Below are positions 1 to 6,389 of a DNA stretch of 12,757 nt, piece after piece. A model generated the notes under the pieces. The model saw only the letters and a program-made list of their open reading frames with translations. It was not told where the DNA came from and searched no databases. The position numbers and the translations under genes were made by a program. Source of the stretch: Lachnospiraceae bacterium (lineage in GTDB: Bacteria > Bacillota > Clostridia > Lachnospirales > Lachnospiraceae); the NCBI GenBank assembly GCA_014804225.1, contig JAAVAF010000051.1:1-12757 (forward strand), read 5' to 3'. The first letter of the stretch is position 1, and each line of letters opens with the position of its first letter.

Positions 1-2
1 AA

Positions 3-53
3 CATCAAAAGCTAAAAAAAGAAATGAAAGTAGGAACGATATATAAAAAATGA
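3..53 (+). CDS. 3' tail of a possible upstream gene (partial)
   Basis: An open frame enters from the left edge and stops at TGA 51-53, giving 16 lysine-rich residues. It is too short to identify. It may be the true end of an upstream gene, or the front part of the small gene that continues in another frame from 34 onward. A one-base change in the A-run at 45-50 would join the two frames. Confidence 0.25.
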   Translation, partial: HQKLKKEMKVGTIYKK

Positions 54-228
54 ACAGATCATACATATTGAAACTGCCTACAAAAAGAAAAAAGTGAAAG
101 TCCATTTGAGATTTTCGGAAGGAACAGATGATAAAAATGCCCAGTATCTATATAACATTTTAAAGAAAAATTATATAGAAAAATATAAAAACAGGGCTAT
201 TAATCAAGATTTGTCAGCGTTAAAATGA
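34..228 (+). pseudogene. Small lysine-rich element protein, start missing or frameshifted
   Basis: The frame is open from 34 to TGA 226-228 and encodes about 64 residues of basic, folded-looking sequence (I-I-H-I-E-T-A-Y, then V-H-L-R-F-S-E-G, ending Q-D-L-S-A-L-K). It has no ATG and no ribosome binding site. The only candidate start is GTG at 94, which lacks a Shine-Dalgarno and would drop the N-terminal third. An ATG at 50-52 lies one frame off and soon hits a stop. My reading is a small accessory gene of the kind found beside clostridial recombinases, with a one-base frame disruption in the A-rich tract near 45-50. A sequencing error is equally possible. Function unknown. Confidence 0.35.
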
Positions 229-262
229 AACATATCGAAACTGTTAATAAAAAAACAAAACC

Positions 263-291
263 GTGCCCATGGGAATAGAAACCATGGGCAC
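263..291 (+). repeat. Perfect 10-bp inverted repeat before the recombinase gene
   Basis: GTGCCCATGG (263-272) and CCATGGGCAC (282-291) form a perfect stem with a 9-nt loop, ending 8 nt before the recombinase Shine-Dalgarno (299-305). No T-run follows on the plus strand (AATATTT), so it is not a classical intrinsic terminator. It could be a 5'-UTR hairpin, an attenuator, or a dyad operator. It also rules against starting the recombinase at GTG 263, since that start would lie in the stem. Confidence 0.7.
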
Positions 292-313
292 AATATTTAA
301 GGAGGACAAGAAA

Positions 314-2011
314 ATGGAAGTTAAAAGAGTTAGAACATTATTAAGAGTATCTTCAAAACAACAGCTGCATGATGATGATATTCCACTGCAAAGAGCGGAA
401 ACAAAAGATTATATAAAGAAACACGAAGACTGGGTATTTGATAACGAGTATATCGAGAAAGCGGTATCGGCATATAAAAATGGAGTTGAGGACAGAGAGG
501 TCCTCATGCAGATTAAAGAAGATGCCGAAAATAAAGAATTTGATATTCTTCTTACATATATGACTGACAGAATAGGACGGAGGGAAGAATACAGTTTTTA
601 CATTAGTGAATTATACAGAGCAGGTATAGAGGTCTGGACTGTAAAGGACGGCAAGATAAAAAATGACGAACATACAGACAGTTTAATCACATATATCCGA
701 TTTTGGCAGAATGAAGAGGAAAGCCGAAAGTTAGGCAAACGAGTAAGGGATGCTCTGATTAAAGAGGTTGAAGAAGGGAAATTTGTAGGGGGCAAAGCCC
801 CTTATGGATATCAGCTTGTGGAAACGTCTGAAAAAGATTCACATAAACGAAATCGGCATAAAATGGTAATTGTAGAAAAACAGGCAGAAGTTGTGCGAAA
901 GATATATGACCTATACATACATCAGGGATACGGATATGAAAAAATAGCAAAAGAATTGAACAAGGAAGGAGTACCAGCTATTTCAGCTGACAAATGGAAA
1001 AACGGAACAATATGCAGTATATTAAAAAATCCTATTTATATGGGATATTATTCAATACACCGTAGGGAAAAGGGAAAGAACTTTAAAAGGCTTGACCGAA
1101 GTGAGTGGATATTGTCAAAGGAGCAGGTTAAAGACATTGTGATTGTTTCGCAATATGACTGGGAGAAAGCCCAAGAAATCAGAGAATCAAAAAAAGCACG
1201 TTTAGAGGAAAAGAAAAAGGAAACGCTTGCTTTATATGAAGAACAATATTCGGCACCATTTAATCCGAGAGGAAAACTTTCATTATTGGGAATTGCGTGT
1301 TGCGGTTATTGTGGTAAACGTCTAAAAAGTGCAGGTTATAACAATCACTGGGTTACAAAGGACGGAACCAAAAAAGTGTCCTGCATAGGCAGATACGGCT
1401 GTCAAGAAAGATGCGCCGAAAGAAGTTATTATTCGCAGGATTTTTTAGAAAGTGTCGTGTTTGAAGTGGTTGAGAACTATTTGGAAAGATTGAAAGAGGT
1501 AAACATTTCAGAGGAGTTAAATGAAATGAAAAAGCAAAAAATTTCGAGCGTTGAAAAAGAGCAAAAAAGAATAGCAAAGGAAATAGACAAAAAAACAAAG
1601 GATATTAAGACTCTGGAAGATGCACTGCCTAATGCATTTAGGGGGGAAAGTGGAATTACTGTTGAACGATTGTCTCGAATGATAGATGAAAAGGAAAAAG
1701 AATTAGCAGAGTTAGCGCAGGATAAAGTAAGATTGCAGGAACAGATAGAACAAACAAATGTCACATATGATGACTTTGCAAAATTTATTGATATTGCGCC
1801 TAACTGGAAACAGGTATTTAAAGAAGCAGACGTTCCGACAAAGAGAATGTTACTGGCTTCACTGATAGAGAGGATTGATGTAAAAGATGAGGATATCAAT
1901 ATTAAATTTAGAATACGACTTGAGGATTTTAAGGGGCATTCTGGTGAGGGGGAAAAAATACGCGAAACTGTTGGCTCAGATACCATTCCGTGTAAACGCG
2001 ATTCAGCGTAA
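314..2011 (+). CDS. Large serine recombinase (site-specific integrase/excisionase of the element)
   Basis: This 565-residue protein catalyses integration and excision by serine-mediated strand exchange. The N-terminal resolvase domain spans residues 5-150. It has the nucleophile in L-R-V-S-S (Ser13) and the active-site arginine motif D-R-I-G-R at 85-89. A Recombinase (PF07508-type) DNA-binding domain begins near G-G-K-A-P-Y-G-Y (159-166). A zinc ribbon follows with cysteines at 329/330, 333, 357, 363 and 367, then a long coiled coil at about 398-482, as in large serine integrases. Start: ATG 314 is preceded by AAGGAGG (299-305). The longer frame from GTG 263 runs through a hairpin and is rejected. 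Oddity: the last 10 or so residues and the TAA stop lie in sequence belonging to the interrupted host gene, so the tail depends on the integrated state. Only excision assays would prove activity, but no catalytic residue is missing. Confidence 0.93.
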   Translation: MEVKRVRTLLRVSSKQQLHDDDIPLQRAETKDYIKKHEDWVFDNEYIEKAVSAYKNGVEDREVLMQIKEDAENKEFDILLTYMTDRIGRREEYSFYISELYRAGIEVWTVKDGKIKNDEHTDSLITYIRFWQNEEESRKLGKRVRDALIKEVEEGKFVGGKAPYGYQLVETSEKDSHKRNRHKMVIVEKQAEVVRKIYDLYIHQGYGYEKIAKELNKEGVPAISADKWKNGTICSILKNPIYMGYYSIHRREKGKNFKRLDRSEWILSKEQVKDIVIVSQYDWEKAQEIRESKKARLEEKKKETLALYEEQYSAPFNPRGKLSLLGIACCGYCGKRLKSAGYNNHWVTKDGTKKVSCIGRYGCQERCAERSYYSQDFLESVVFEVVENYLERLKEVNISEELNEMKKQKISSVEKEQKRIAKEIDKKTKDIKTLEDALPNAFRGESGITVERLSRMIDEKEKELAELAQDKVRLQEQIEQTNVTYDDFAKFIDIAPNWKQVFKEADVPTKRMLLASLIERIDVKDEDINIKFRIRLEDFKGHSGEGEKIRETVGSDTIPCKRDSA

Positions 2012-2666
2012 ACGACATAATGACAAGCGTATTTGCATAGATCGTGTTTTCGGGCCACGTGGCATAAATTTCTGAAGACACGACATTTTTTATATAATCC
2101 GTGTAACGTACGTAGTAATTGGGCGCGCTTGAATCCTGTGGTACACCGTCGTGGACAACAATATATTCCGGAATAACGACGCGGCTTAAGACAATTTCAC
2201 CGCTCTCGTTCATTGGTTTGATTTCGTCTTCCGGTATTTTTGGTGGGTATTCTCCATAAAGCGTATGATCCGGAATAATGATATCTTCTTCGGGCGGAGC
2301 ATCGGGCTCCTCAAGTTCTATGGGAGTCATGGATACCGGTTGGACTGCCGTGACATCGGGAAGAATTTCCGTACCGGAAATAAAGACGCTTTCATAGCCG
2401 GGTGCCGTAATCGAAATATTGTATTCCGAGTAGGGTTTTACCTCGCTTGGTTCCGTGCTGTAATTGATGTTTGGAGCAGGCAGCGATACCGTGTCCGTCT
2501 GTCCGGAATCGTCGGTTGTCAGTGTTGTGACTACAGTGTCGGGTTCTCTCGTGTAGGAAATTTCAATTTTGGCATTGTCGATGGGAACAAGTCCCTGGGT
2601 GGAAGTAACGTTTATTGTCAAATTTCCCGAATAGGCGGGAGTTTCGGCGTTGATTATTTTAGACAT
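1929..2666 (-). pseudogene. Interrupted SleC-like spore-cortex / peptidoglycan-binding protein, N-terminal part
   Basis: About 229 genuine residues remain, plus a 16-residue unrelated tail supplied by the element. An N-terminal beta-sandwich (residues about 10-105, resembling a carboxypeptidase-regulatory domain, with T-V-S-L-P-A-P and Y-N-I-S-I-T-A-P-G-Y) is followed by a proline/acidic linker. Then comes a conserved segment with V-V-I-P-E-Y-I-V-V-H, D-Y-I-K-N-V-V-S-S-E-I-Y, T-W-P-E-N and F-T-L-N-R-V-Y-T-E-W-Y. From memory, this order is typical of clostridial proteins annotated as spore cortex-lytic/SleC-like, which continue with a further domain and a C-terminal peptidoglycan-binding domain. 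All of that is missing here. Start: ATG 2664-2666 has AAGGG six bases upstream; two earlier in-frame ATGs lack a binding site. It lies downstream of the serine-rich gene on the same strand and may be read with it. If the element excises, the gene could be restored. Confidence 0.75.
1975..1995. other. Probable attachment-site junction (att) inside the SleC-like gene
   Basis: Read on the minus strand, the host gene encodes the conserved N-R-V-Y-T-E-W-Y (1980-2003) and then switches to sequence with no family resemblance (L-S-Q-Q-F and on). Read on the plus strand, the same bases encode the recombinase tail G-S-D-T-I-P-C-K. The crossover core should therefore lie in or beside GATACCATTCCGTGTAA (1979-1995). 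The two-base overlap used by the serine recombinase cannot be fixed without the other junction or an empty site. Confidence 0.6.
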
Positions 2667-2668
2667 AA

Positions 2669-2712
2669 AAATCCCTTGCATACGTTTTGTTGATAGTATA
2701 TGCAAGGGATTT
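2669..2712 (-). repeat. 14-bp inverted repeat over the ribosome binding site of the interrupted gene
   Basis: The arms are 2669-2682 and 2699-2712; on the minus strand the core is ATCCCTTGCATA paired with TATGCAAGGGAT, with a 16-nt loop. The second arm contains the AAGGG Shine-Dalgarno of the SleC-like gene, whose ATG follows two bases after the stem. In an RNA started further upstream, the hairpin would hide the binding site. In DNA it could be a regulator operator. The repeat is certain; its role is inference. Confidence 0.75.
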
Positions 2713-2721
2713 ATAATTGTG
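2694..2721 (-). promoter_or_regulatory. Possible sigma-K-like promoter of the SleC-like gene
   Basis: On the minus strand, CATATACTA (2694-2702) matches the sigma-K -10 pattern CATAnnnTA. CACA (2718-2721) fits the -35 pattern mACm, with a 15-nt spacer that is slightly short. A mother-cell sporulation promoter would suit a cortex protein, but the motif is loose and could be chance in AT-rich DNA. No good sigma-A promoter was seen in the same gap. Confidence 0.25.
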
Positions 2722-2758
2722 CTTGTTATGAAATTAATATTTCATTTTGATTAATGAT

Positions 2759-3259
2759 TTAAACCGATTCGTCAATCACTGTACCGGCAGTTGCCTCGGT
2801 TACAGTGCCGCCGTTTGTGGTTGTTTCTGTCTTGTCGGTAACAATACCTTCAGTGGCTGCTTTTGCCTCTTCGCGATCCTTATCTTTCTTTAAAAGCTCG
2901 TTCAATACGTTATTGGTGCTGGTTGTCACCTTCTTCTCTGACTTGTCAAGAAGCTTGTCAAGTACCTCATTTCTCACTGTGGAGATGGTGCTTTTCTTGA
3001 AGTCATATGCGTATGTACATGCATGTCTTGACTTGCTTGCAGTAGAAGAGCTTGATGAACTTGAGGAAGAAGAAGTCTTATCCGTAGAACTTGAGGAACT
3101 CTTCTTAGTCGTGTTATCCTCTATTGTGCCATAATAAGATTTCATCAGCTTCTTGTAAGCACCTGACTTAATCATTTTTGAATCGTTAAAAAGACTGAAA
3201 TTGCTTGAAGAACTTGAGGAACCAAACAAACTGCCGATTGATGAATTCCATGTTGACAT
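2759..3259 (-). CDS. Uncharacterised serine-rich protein (166 aa)
   Basis: I do not recognise a characterised family. The protein has two low-complexity serine blocks (residues 14-19 and 54-72) around a conserved-looking segment with K-M-I-K-S-G-A-Y-K-K-L-M-K-S-Y-Y-G (28-44). I associate this 'SGxYxKLxKxYY' pattern with small Lachnospiraceae proteins of unknown function. Residues 90-130 are charged and probably helical (V-L-D-K-L-L-D-K, V-L-N-E-L-L-K-K-D-K), and the C-terminus is threonine/glycine-rich. There is no signal peptide or membrane segment. Start: ATG 3257-3259 follows AAAGGAG by 8 nt; an upstream in-frame GTG overlaps that binding site and is rejected. It lies between typA and the interrupted SleC-like gene, with its own promoter. 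Such composition suggests a flexible surface or structural protein, but this is a guess. Confidence 0.7.
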   Translation of the reverse strand: MSTWNSSIGSLFGSSSSSSNFSLFNDSKMIKSGAYKKLMKSYYGTIEDNTTKKSSSSSTDKTSSSSSSSSSSTASKSRHACTYAYDFKKSTISTVRNEVLDKLLDKSEKKVTTSTNNVLNELLKKDKDREEAKAATEGIVTDKTETTTNGGTVTEATAGTVIDESV

Positions 3260-3405
3260 ATAAATCACTCCTTTGACTTAAAATAATAATTGCGTCCATG
3301 CGTATATCAATATTCTTTATTATTTTATCGGTTGTTTTTGGAAAAAAATTATAGAGGACGCATAATTTTCCGCTTTCTTTTTTAAATACTTCTTATTACA
3401 TCTTT

Positions 3406-3434
3406 ATAATAGCACAAAATGGTAAATATAGCAA
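3406..3434 (-). promoter_or_regulatory. Sigma-A-type promoter for the serine-rich gene
   Basis: On the minus strand, TTGCTA (3429-3434) is followed by a 17-nt spacer and TATTAT (3406-3411). Transcription would start near 3399 and leave a leader of about 140 nt before the ATG at 3259. It lies just after the typA stop, so the serine-rich gene can be expressed independently of typA. I see no clear terminator between typA and this promoter. Confidence 0.5.
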
Positions 3435-3453
3435 ATGAAATATGAAACTGTTT

Positions 3454-5283
3454 TTATTTTTTGAACCCGGCACGTTTTCTTAAAGTCGGATCCAGTATTT
3501 TTTTGCGGATTCTGAGATTTTCGGGAGTGACCTCCAAAAGCTCGTCTGTGTCGATGAAATCCAACGCCTGCTCCAGACTTAAGATTTTTGGCGGTGTCAG
3601 GCGCAGCGCCTCGTCGGCACTTGATGAACGTGTGTTTGTGAGCTGTTTTTTCTTGCAGACATTGAGTTCAATATCTTCGCCCTTACCGTTTTGTCCGACA
3701 ACCATGCCTGAGTAAACTTTTTCGCCCGGTCCTATAAAAAGCGTACCACGCTCCTGTGCATTATAAAGACCGTAGGTAATTGCTTCTCCGGCTTCAAAGG
3801 CAATCAGAGAACCCTGTTTGCGGTACTGAATATCACCCTTGTAGGGACCATAGCCGTCAAAAATGGTATTTAAGATACCATTTCCTTTTGTGTCGGTCAT
3901 AAATTCGCCACGGTAACCAATCAGACCGCGTGACGGAATAGAGAACTCAAGCCGTGCATATCCGCCGCTTGCTTTTCCCATATTTTGTAGCTCGCCTTTT
4001 CTTTGGCTGAGTTTTTCGATGACGGTTCCGGAAAATTCTTCAGGAACATCAATATATGCGATTTCCATGGGCTCTAAGCGTTTTCCGTTTTCGTCAGTCT
4101 TGTAAAGTACTTCCGCCTTGCTTACGGCGAACTCAAATCCTTCGCGACGCATATTTTCGATTAACACAGATAAATGAAGTTCGCCTCTTCCCGATACTTT
4201 GAAGGAATCTGCACTTTCTGTTTCTTCAACACGCAGAGAAACATCTGTGTTCAATTCTTTAAAGAGCCTGTCCCTCAAATGACGGCTGGTGACATATTTG
4301 CCCTCTTGTCCGGCAAGCGGAGAGTCGTTTACAATAAACTGCATCGCAATCGTCGGCTCGCTGATTTTCTGGAAGGGTATCGGTACGACATTGTCAGGCG
4401 CGCAGAGCGTATCGCCGATGTGAATATCGGAAATACCGGAAATTGCAACGATAGAGCCGATGCCTGCTTCTTTGACTTCTACTTTGTTTAGACCATCAAA
4501 CTCGTAGAGCTTGCTGACTTTTACTTTCTGCTGTTTGTCCGGCTCATGGTGGTTGCAGATGACAACTTCCTGATTCACCTTAATGGTACCATTATCGACC
4601 TTGCCCACGCCAATGCGTCCCACATAATCGTTGTAGTCAATTGTGCTGATTAAAACTTGTGTTCCGGCCTCAGGATCACCTTCAGGTGCCGGAATATAGT
4701 CAAGGATTGTTTCAAACAGTGGTGTCATATCAGAACCCGGGGTATTTTCTTCAAGCGATGCAACGCCTGATTTTGCAGAGGCAAATACGAACGGGCAGTC
4801 AAGCTGTGAATCATCGGCATCAAGTTCTAAAAACAGCTCAAGCACTTCGTCAACGACTTCTGTAGCGCGCGCTTCGGGACGGTCGATTTTGTTGATGCAG
4901 ACAATTACAGGAAGTTTTAGTTCAAGTGCCTTTTTTAAGACGAATTTCGTCTGTGGCATAGCACCCTCAAATGCATCAACGACGAGAATAACGCCGTTTA
5001 CCATTTTCAGCACACGTTCTACTTCACCGCCAAAATCGGCGTGTCCCGGAGTATCAATAATGTTAATTTTGGTATCTTTATACATAACAGCTGTATTTTT
5101 TGATAAAATGGTGATGCCGCGTTCACGTTCAATATCGTTTGAATCCATGACACGCTCAGCAACTTCCTGATTTTCGCGGAAAACGCCGCTCTGCTTTAAC
5201 AGCTCGTCCACAAGCGTTGTCTTGCCGTGGTCTACGTGAGCGATGATTGCTACGTTTCTGACATCTTCTCTTTTTTGTATCAT
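3454..5283 (-). CDS. typA: Ribosome-associated translational GTPase TypA/BipA
   Basis: TypA (BipA) is an EF-G-like GTPase that binds 70S ribosomes and helps large-subunit assembly, notably under stress and cold. All GTPase motifs are present: G1 A-H-V-D-H-G-K-T-T at residues 15-23, G2 R-G-I-T-I, G3 D-T-P-G-H, G4 N-K-I-D and G5 S-A-K-S. A domain II beta-barrel, EF-G III/V-like domains (with S-G-R-G-E-L-H-L-S-V-L-I-E) and the TypA-specific C-terminal domain follow. At 609 residues it has the normal length. Start: the family begins close to M-I-Q-K-R-E-D, ATG 5281-5283. An ATG at 5293-5295 sits only one base after AAAGGAG and is unlikely, although the chosen start has a long 13-nt spacing. A good promoter lies at 5365-5393. 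The gene diverges from the SSB-like gene. Confidence 0.96.
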   Translation of the reverse strand: MIQKREDVRNVAIIAHVDHGKTTLVDELLKQSGVFRENQEVAERVMDSNDIERERGITILSKNTAVMYKDTKINIIDTPGHADFGGEVERVLKMVNGVILVVDAFEGAMPQTKFVLKKALELKLPVIVCINKIDRPEARATEVVDEVLELFLELDADDSQLDCPFVFASAKSGVASLEENTPGSDMTPLFETILDYIPAPEGDPEAGTQVLISTIDYNDYVGRIGVGKVDNGTIKVNQEVVICNHHEPDKQQKVKVSKLYEFDGLNKVEVKEAGIGSIVAISGISDIHIGDTLCAPDNVVPIPFQKISEPTIAMQFIVNDSPLAGQEGKYVTSRHLRDRLFKELNTDVSLRVEETESADSFKVSGRGELHLSVLIENMRREGFEFAVSKAEVLYKTDENGKRLEPMEIAYIDVPEEFSGTVIEKLSQRKGELQNMGKASGGYARLEFSIPSRGLIGYRGEFMTDTKGNGILNTIFDGYGPYKGDIQYRKQGSLIAFEAGEAITYGLYNAQERGTLFIGPGEKVYSGMVVGQNGKGEDIELNVCKKKQLTNTRSSSADEALRLTPPKILSLEQALDFIDTDELLEVTPENLRIRKKILDPTLRKRAGFKK

Positions 5284-5364
5284 ATTAATAACCATGCTCC
5301 TTTCACACTGATGTCTTCAACTATACGATAATTTCCTATTTATAAGTAATCTCAAAACTGTAAC

Positions 5365-5393
5365 AGTATATCACCATTAAATTCATTTTGCAA
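5365..5393 (-). promoter_or_regulatory. Sigma-A-type promoter of typA
   Basis: On the minus strand, TTGCAA (5388-5393), a 17-nt spacer and TATACT (5365-5370) form a good vegetative promoter. It gives a leader of about 75 nt before the typA start. Confidence 0.65.
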
Positions 5394-5527
5394 TACGCAT
5401 TATGGAAAAAGAAACTTTTCTACACGGATTAACATAAAATTGGTAAGAATCGTGGCAGGTTTCTTATTATTTTGTCTAATGGTGTCAAAAATGCCCAATT
5501 TACGGCGTTTTCTGCGATATTTACAAC

Positions 5528-5556
5528 TTTATTTTTTGTATAAATTAGCATATGAT
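5528..5556 (+). promoter_or_regulatory. Weak promoter candidate of the SSB-like gene
   Basis: TATGAT (5551-5556) is a good -10, preceded at 17 nt by TTTATT (5528-5533), a poor -35. The rest of the 300-bp divergent gap (5284-5588) shows only AT-rich DNA, the typA promoter and no further gene. Confidence 0.3.
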
Positions 5557-5588
5557 GATAACAGAAAGACGAAGGGAGATTAAAATCA

Positions 5589-6263
5589 ATGCAAGAAACA
5601 ATGAAGACAAAAAATGGTTATCATGAACAGGTAATTGAAAACAATCAGGTAACGGTGATGGGGGAAATTGTAAGTGACTTTACCTTTAGTCATGAGATTT
5701 TTTCCGAGGGCTTTTATATGGTGGACATTCAGGTCGCACGCCTTTCGGAGTCCATGGATATTATACCTGTAATGGTTTCAGAGCGGCTTCTTGATGTAAA
5801 TGGTGACTACAAGGGAATGATGGTTGTGATAAACGGTCAGTTCCGTTCTTATAACAGGCATGAGGAGCATAAAAACAAACTGGTGCTCTCCGTATTTGCA
5901 AGAGAGATTGAGTTTGTTGATGAGCTCGGCGAAAATATTAAGACAAACCAGATTTTTTTGGACGGCTATGTGTGTAAAGAGCCTATTTATAGAAAGACGC
6001 CGCTTGGACGTGAGATTGCGGATTTGCTGTTAGCCGTAAACCGCCCTTACGGAAAGTCGGATTATATTCCCTGTATCTGCTGGGGGAGGAATGCGAGGTA
6101 TGCTGCAAACTTTGAGGTGGGAGAGCGATGCCTTGTGTGGGGCCGCATTCAGTCTAGAGAATATATGAAAAAAATCTCGGAGGATGAGCTGGAAAAGCGG
6201 ATTGCCTATGAAGTTTCCGTGAGCAAGCTTGAAATTCCCGAAACAGACGATGAGGAGGAGTAA
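5589..6263 (+). CDS. SSB-type single-stranded DNA-binding protein with two apparent OB-folds
   Basis: This 224-residue protein looks like an OB-fold nucleic-acid binder. The second half (about 121-215) has the SSB pattern: F-L-D-G-Y-V-C-K-E-P-I-Y-R-K-T, A-D-L-L-L-A-V-N-R, Y-I-P-C-I-C-W-G-R-N-A-R-Y-A, V-G-E-R-C-L-V-W-G-R-I-Q-S-R-E-Y. The first half (about 20-112) repeats the same logic, with V-T-V-M-G-E-I-V-S-D, a hydrophobic core, and V-V-I-N-G-Q-F-R-S-Y-N, so it is probably a second, diverged OB-fold. The C-terminus is acidic (D-D-E-E-E) but lacks the D-D-D-I-P-F tip through which classic SSBs bind partners. It is therefore unlikely to be the housekeeping SSB. Start: GAAGGGAGA lies at 5571-5579. 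A separate promoter follows before the next gene, so the two are probably not strictly co-transcribed. Confidence 0.75.
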   Translation: MQETMKTKNGYHEQVIENNQVTVMGEIVSDFTFSHEIFSEGFYMVDIQVARLSESMDIIPVMVSERLLDVNGDYKGMMVVINGQFRSYNRHEEHKNKLVLSVFAREIEFVDELGENIKTNQIFLDGYVCKEPIYRKTPLGREIADLLLAVNRPYGKSDYIPCICWGRNARYAANFEVGERCLVWGRIQSREYMKKISEDELEKRIAYEVSVSKLEIPETDDEEE

Positions 6264-6274
6264 TCCCCGAACGC

Positions 6275-6303
6275 TTGCCAAATGATGCCTGATATGCTAT
6301 GAT
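6275..6303 (+). promoter_or_regulatory. Promoter of the corrinoid adenosyltransferase-like gene
   Basis: TTGCCA (6275-6280), a 17-nt spacer and TATGAT (6298-6303), with a TG one base before the -10 (extended -10). It starts transcription near 6310 in the 126-bp gap after the SSB-like gene. Confidence 0.6.
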
Positions 6304-6389
6304 GTTTGAAATGTAACTCATGAAATGGAAAATATTTCCTTGAGACATACATAGAAGCGTTAATGTGAAAGGATAAAGGGTATTCATAA

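Larger units (their letters stand above)
1..1980 (+). mobile_element. Right end of an integrated element carrying a large serine recombinase
   Basis: This stretch is AT-rich, carries a large serine recombinase, and ends inside a host gene whose reading frame loses family resemblance exactly where the recombinase gene ends. The left boundary is outside the window, so the element's size and type (prophage, conjugative element or small island) are unknown. The right boundary is placed at roughly 1975-1990, because the minus-strand host frame is family-like up to Y-T-E-W-Y (codons 1980-1994) and unrelated after it. Large serine recombinases commonly sit at the edge of the element they mobilise, which fits. 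Confidence in integration is good; confidence in the exact base is low because only one end is visible. Confidence 0.75.

Noticed and set aside
263..300. Inverted repeat as an intrinsic terminator
   Set aside because: The stem is good but no T-run follows it (AATATTT).
263..313. Longer recombinase start at GTG 263
   Set aside because: It would lie in the hairpin stem without a Shine-Dalgarno, whereas ATG 314 has AAGGAGG at correct spacing.
1477..2058. A 193-codon open frame on the minus strand under the recombinase
   Set aside because: It mirrors the recombinase coiled coil and has serine/phenylalanine-rich antisense composition, no binding site and no domain.
2094..2666. Interrupted gene as a normal, complete short protein
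   Set aside because: It stops just after a strongly conserved family motif, and its last 16 residues lie in recombinase-coding DNA.
2728..2745. ATGAAAT/ATTTCAT hairpin between the serine-rich and SleC-like genes as a terminator
   Set aside because: Only 7 AT-rich pairs and no T-run in the minus-strand direction; too weak to claim.
6270..6361. AACGCTT and AAGCGTT as an inverted repeat around the promoter at 6275
   Set aside because: Seven bases separated by about 78 nt is expected by chance.
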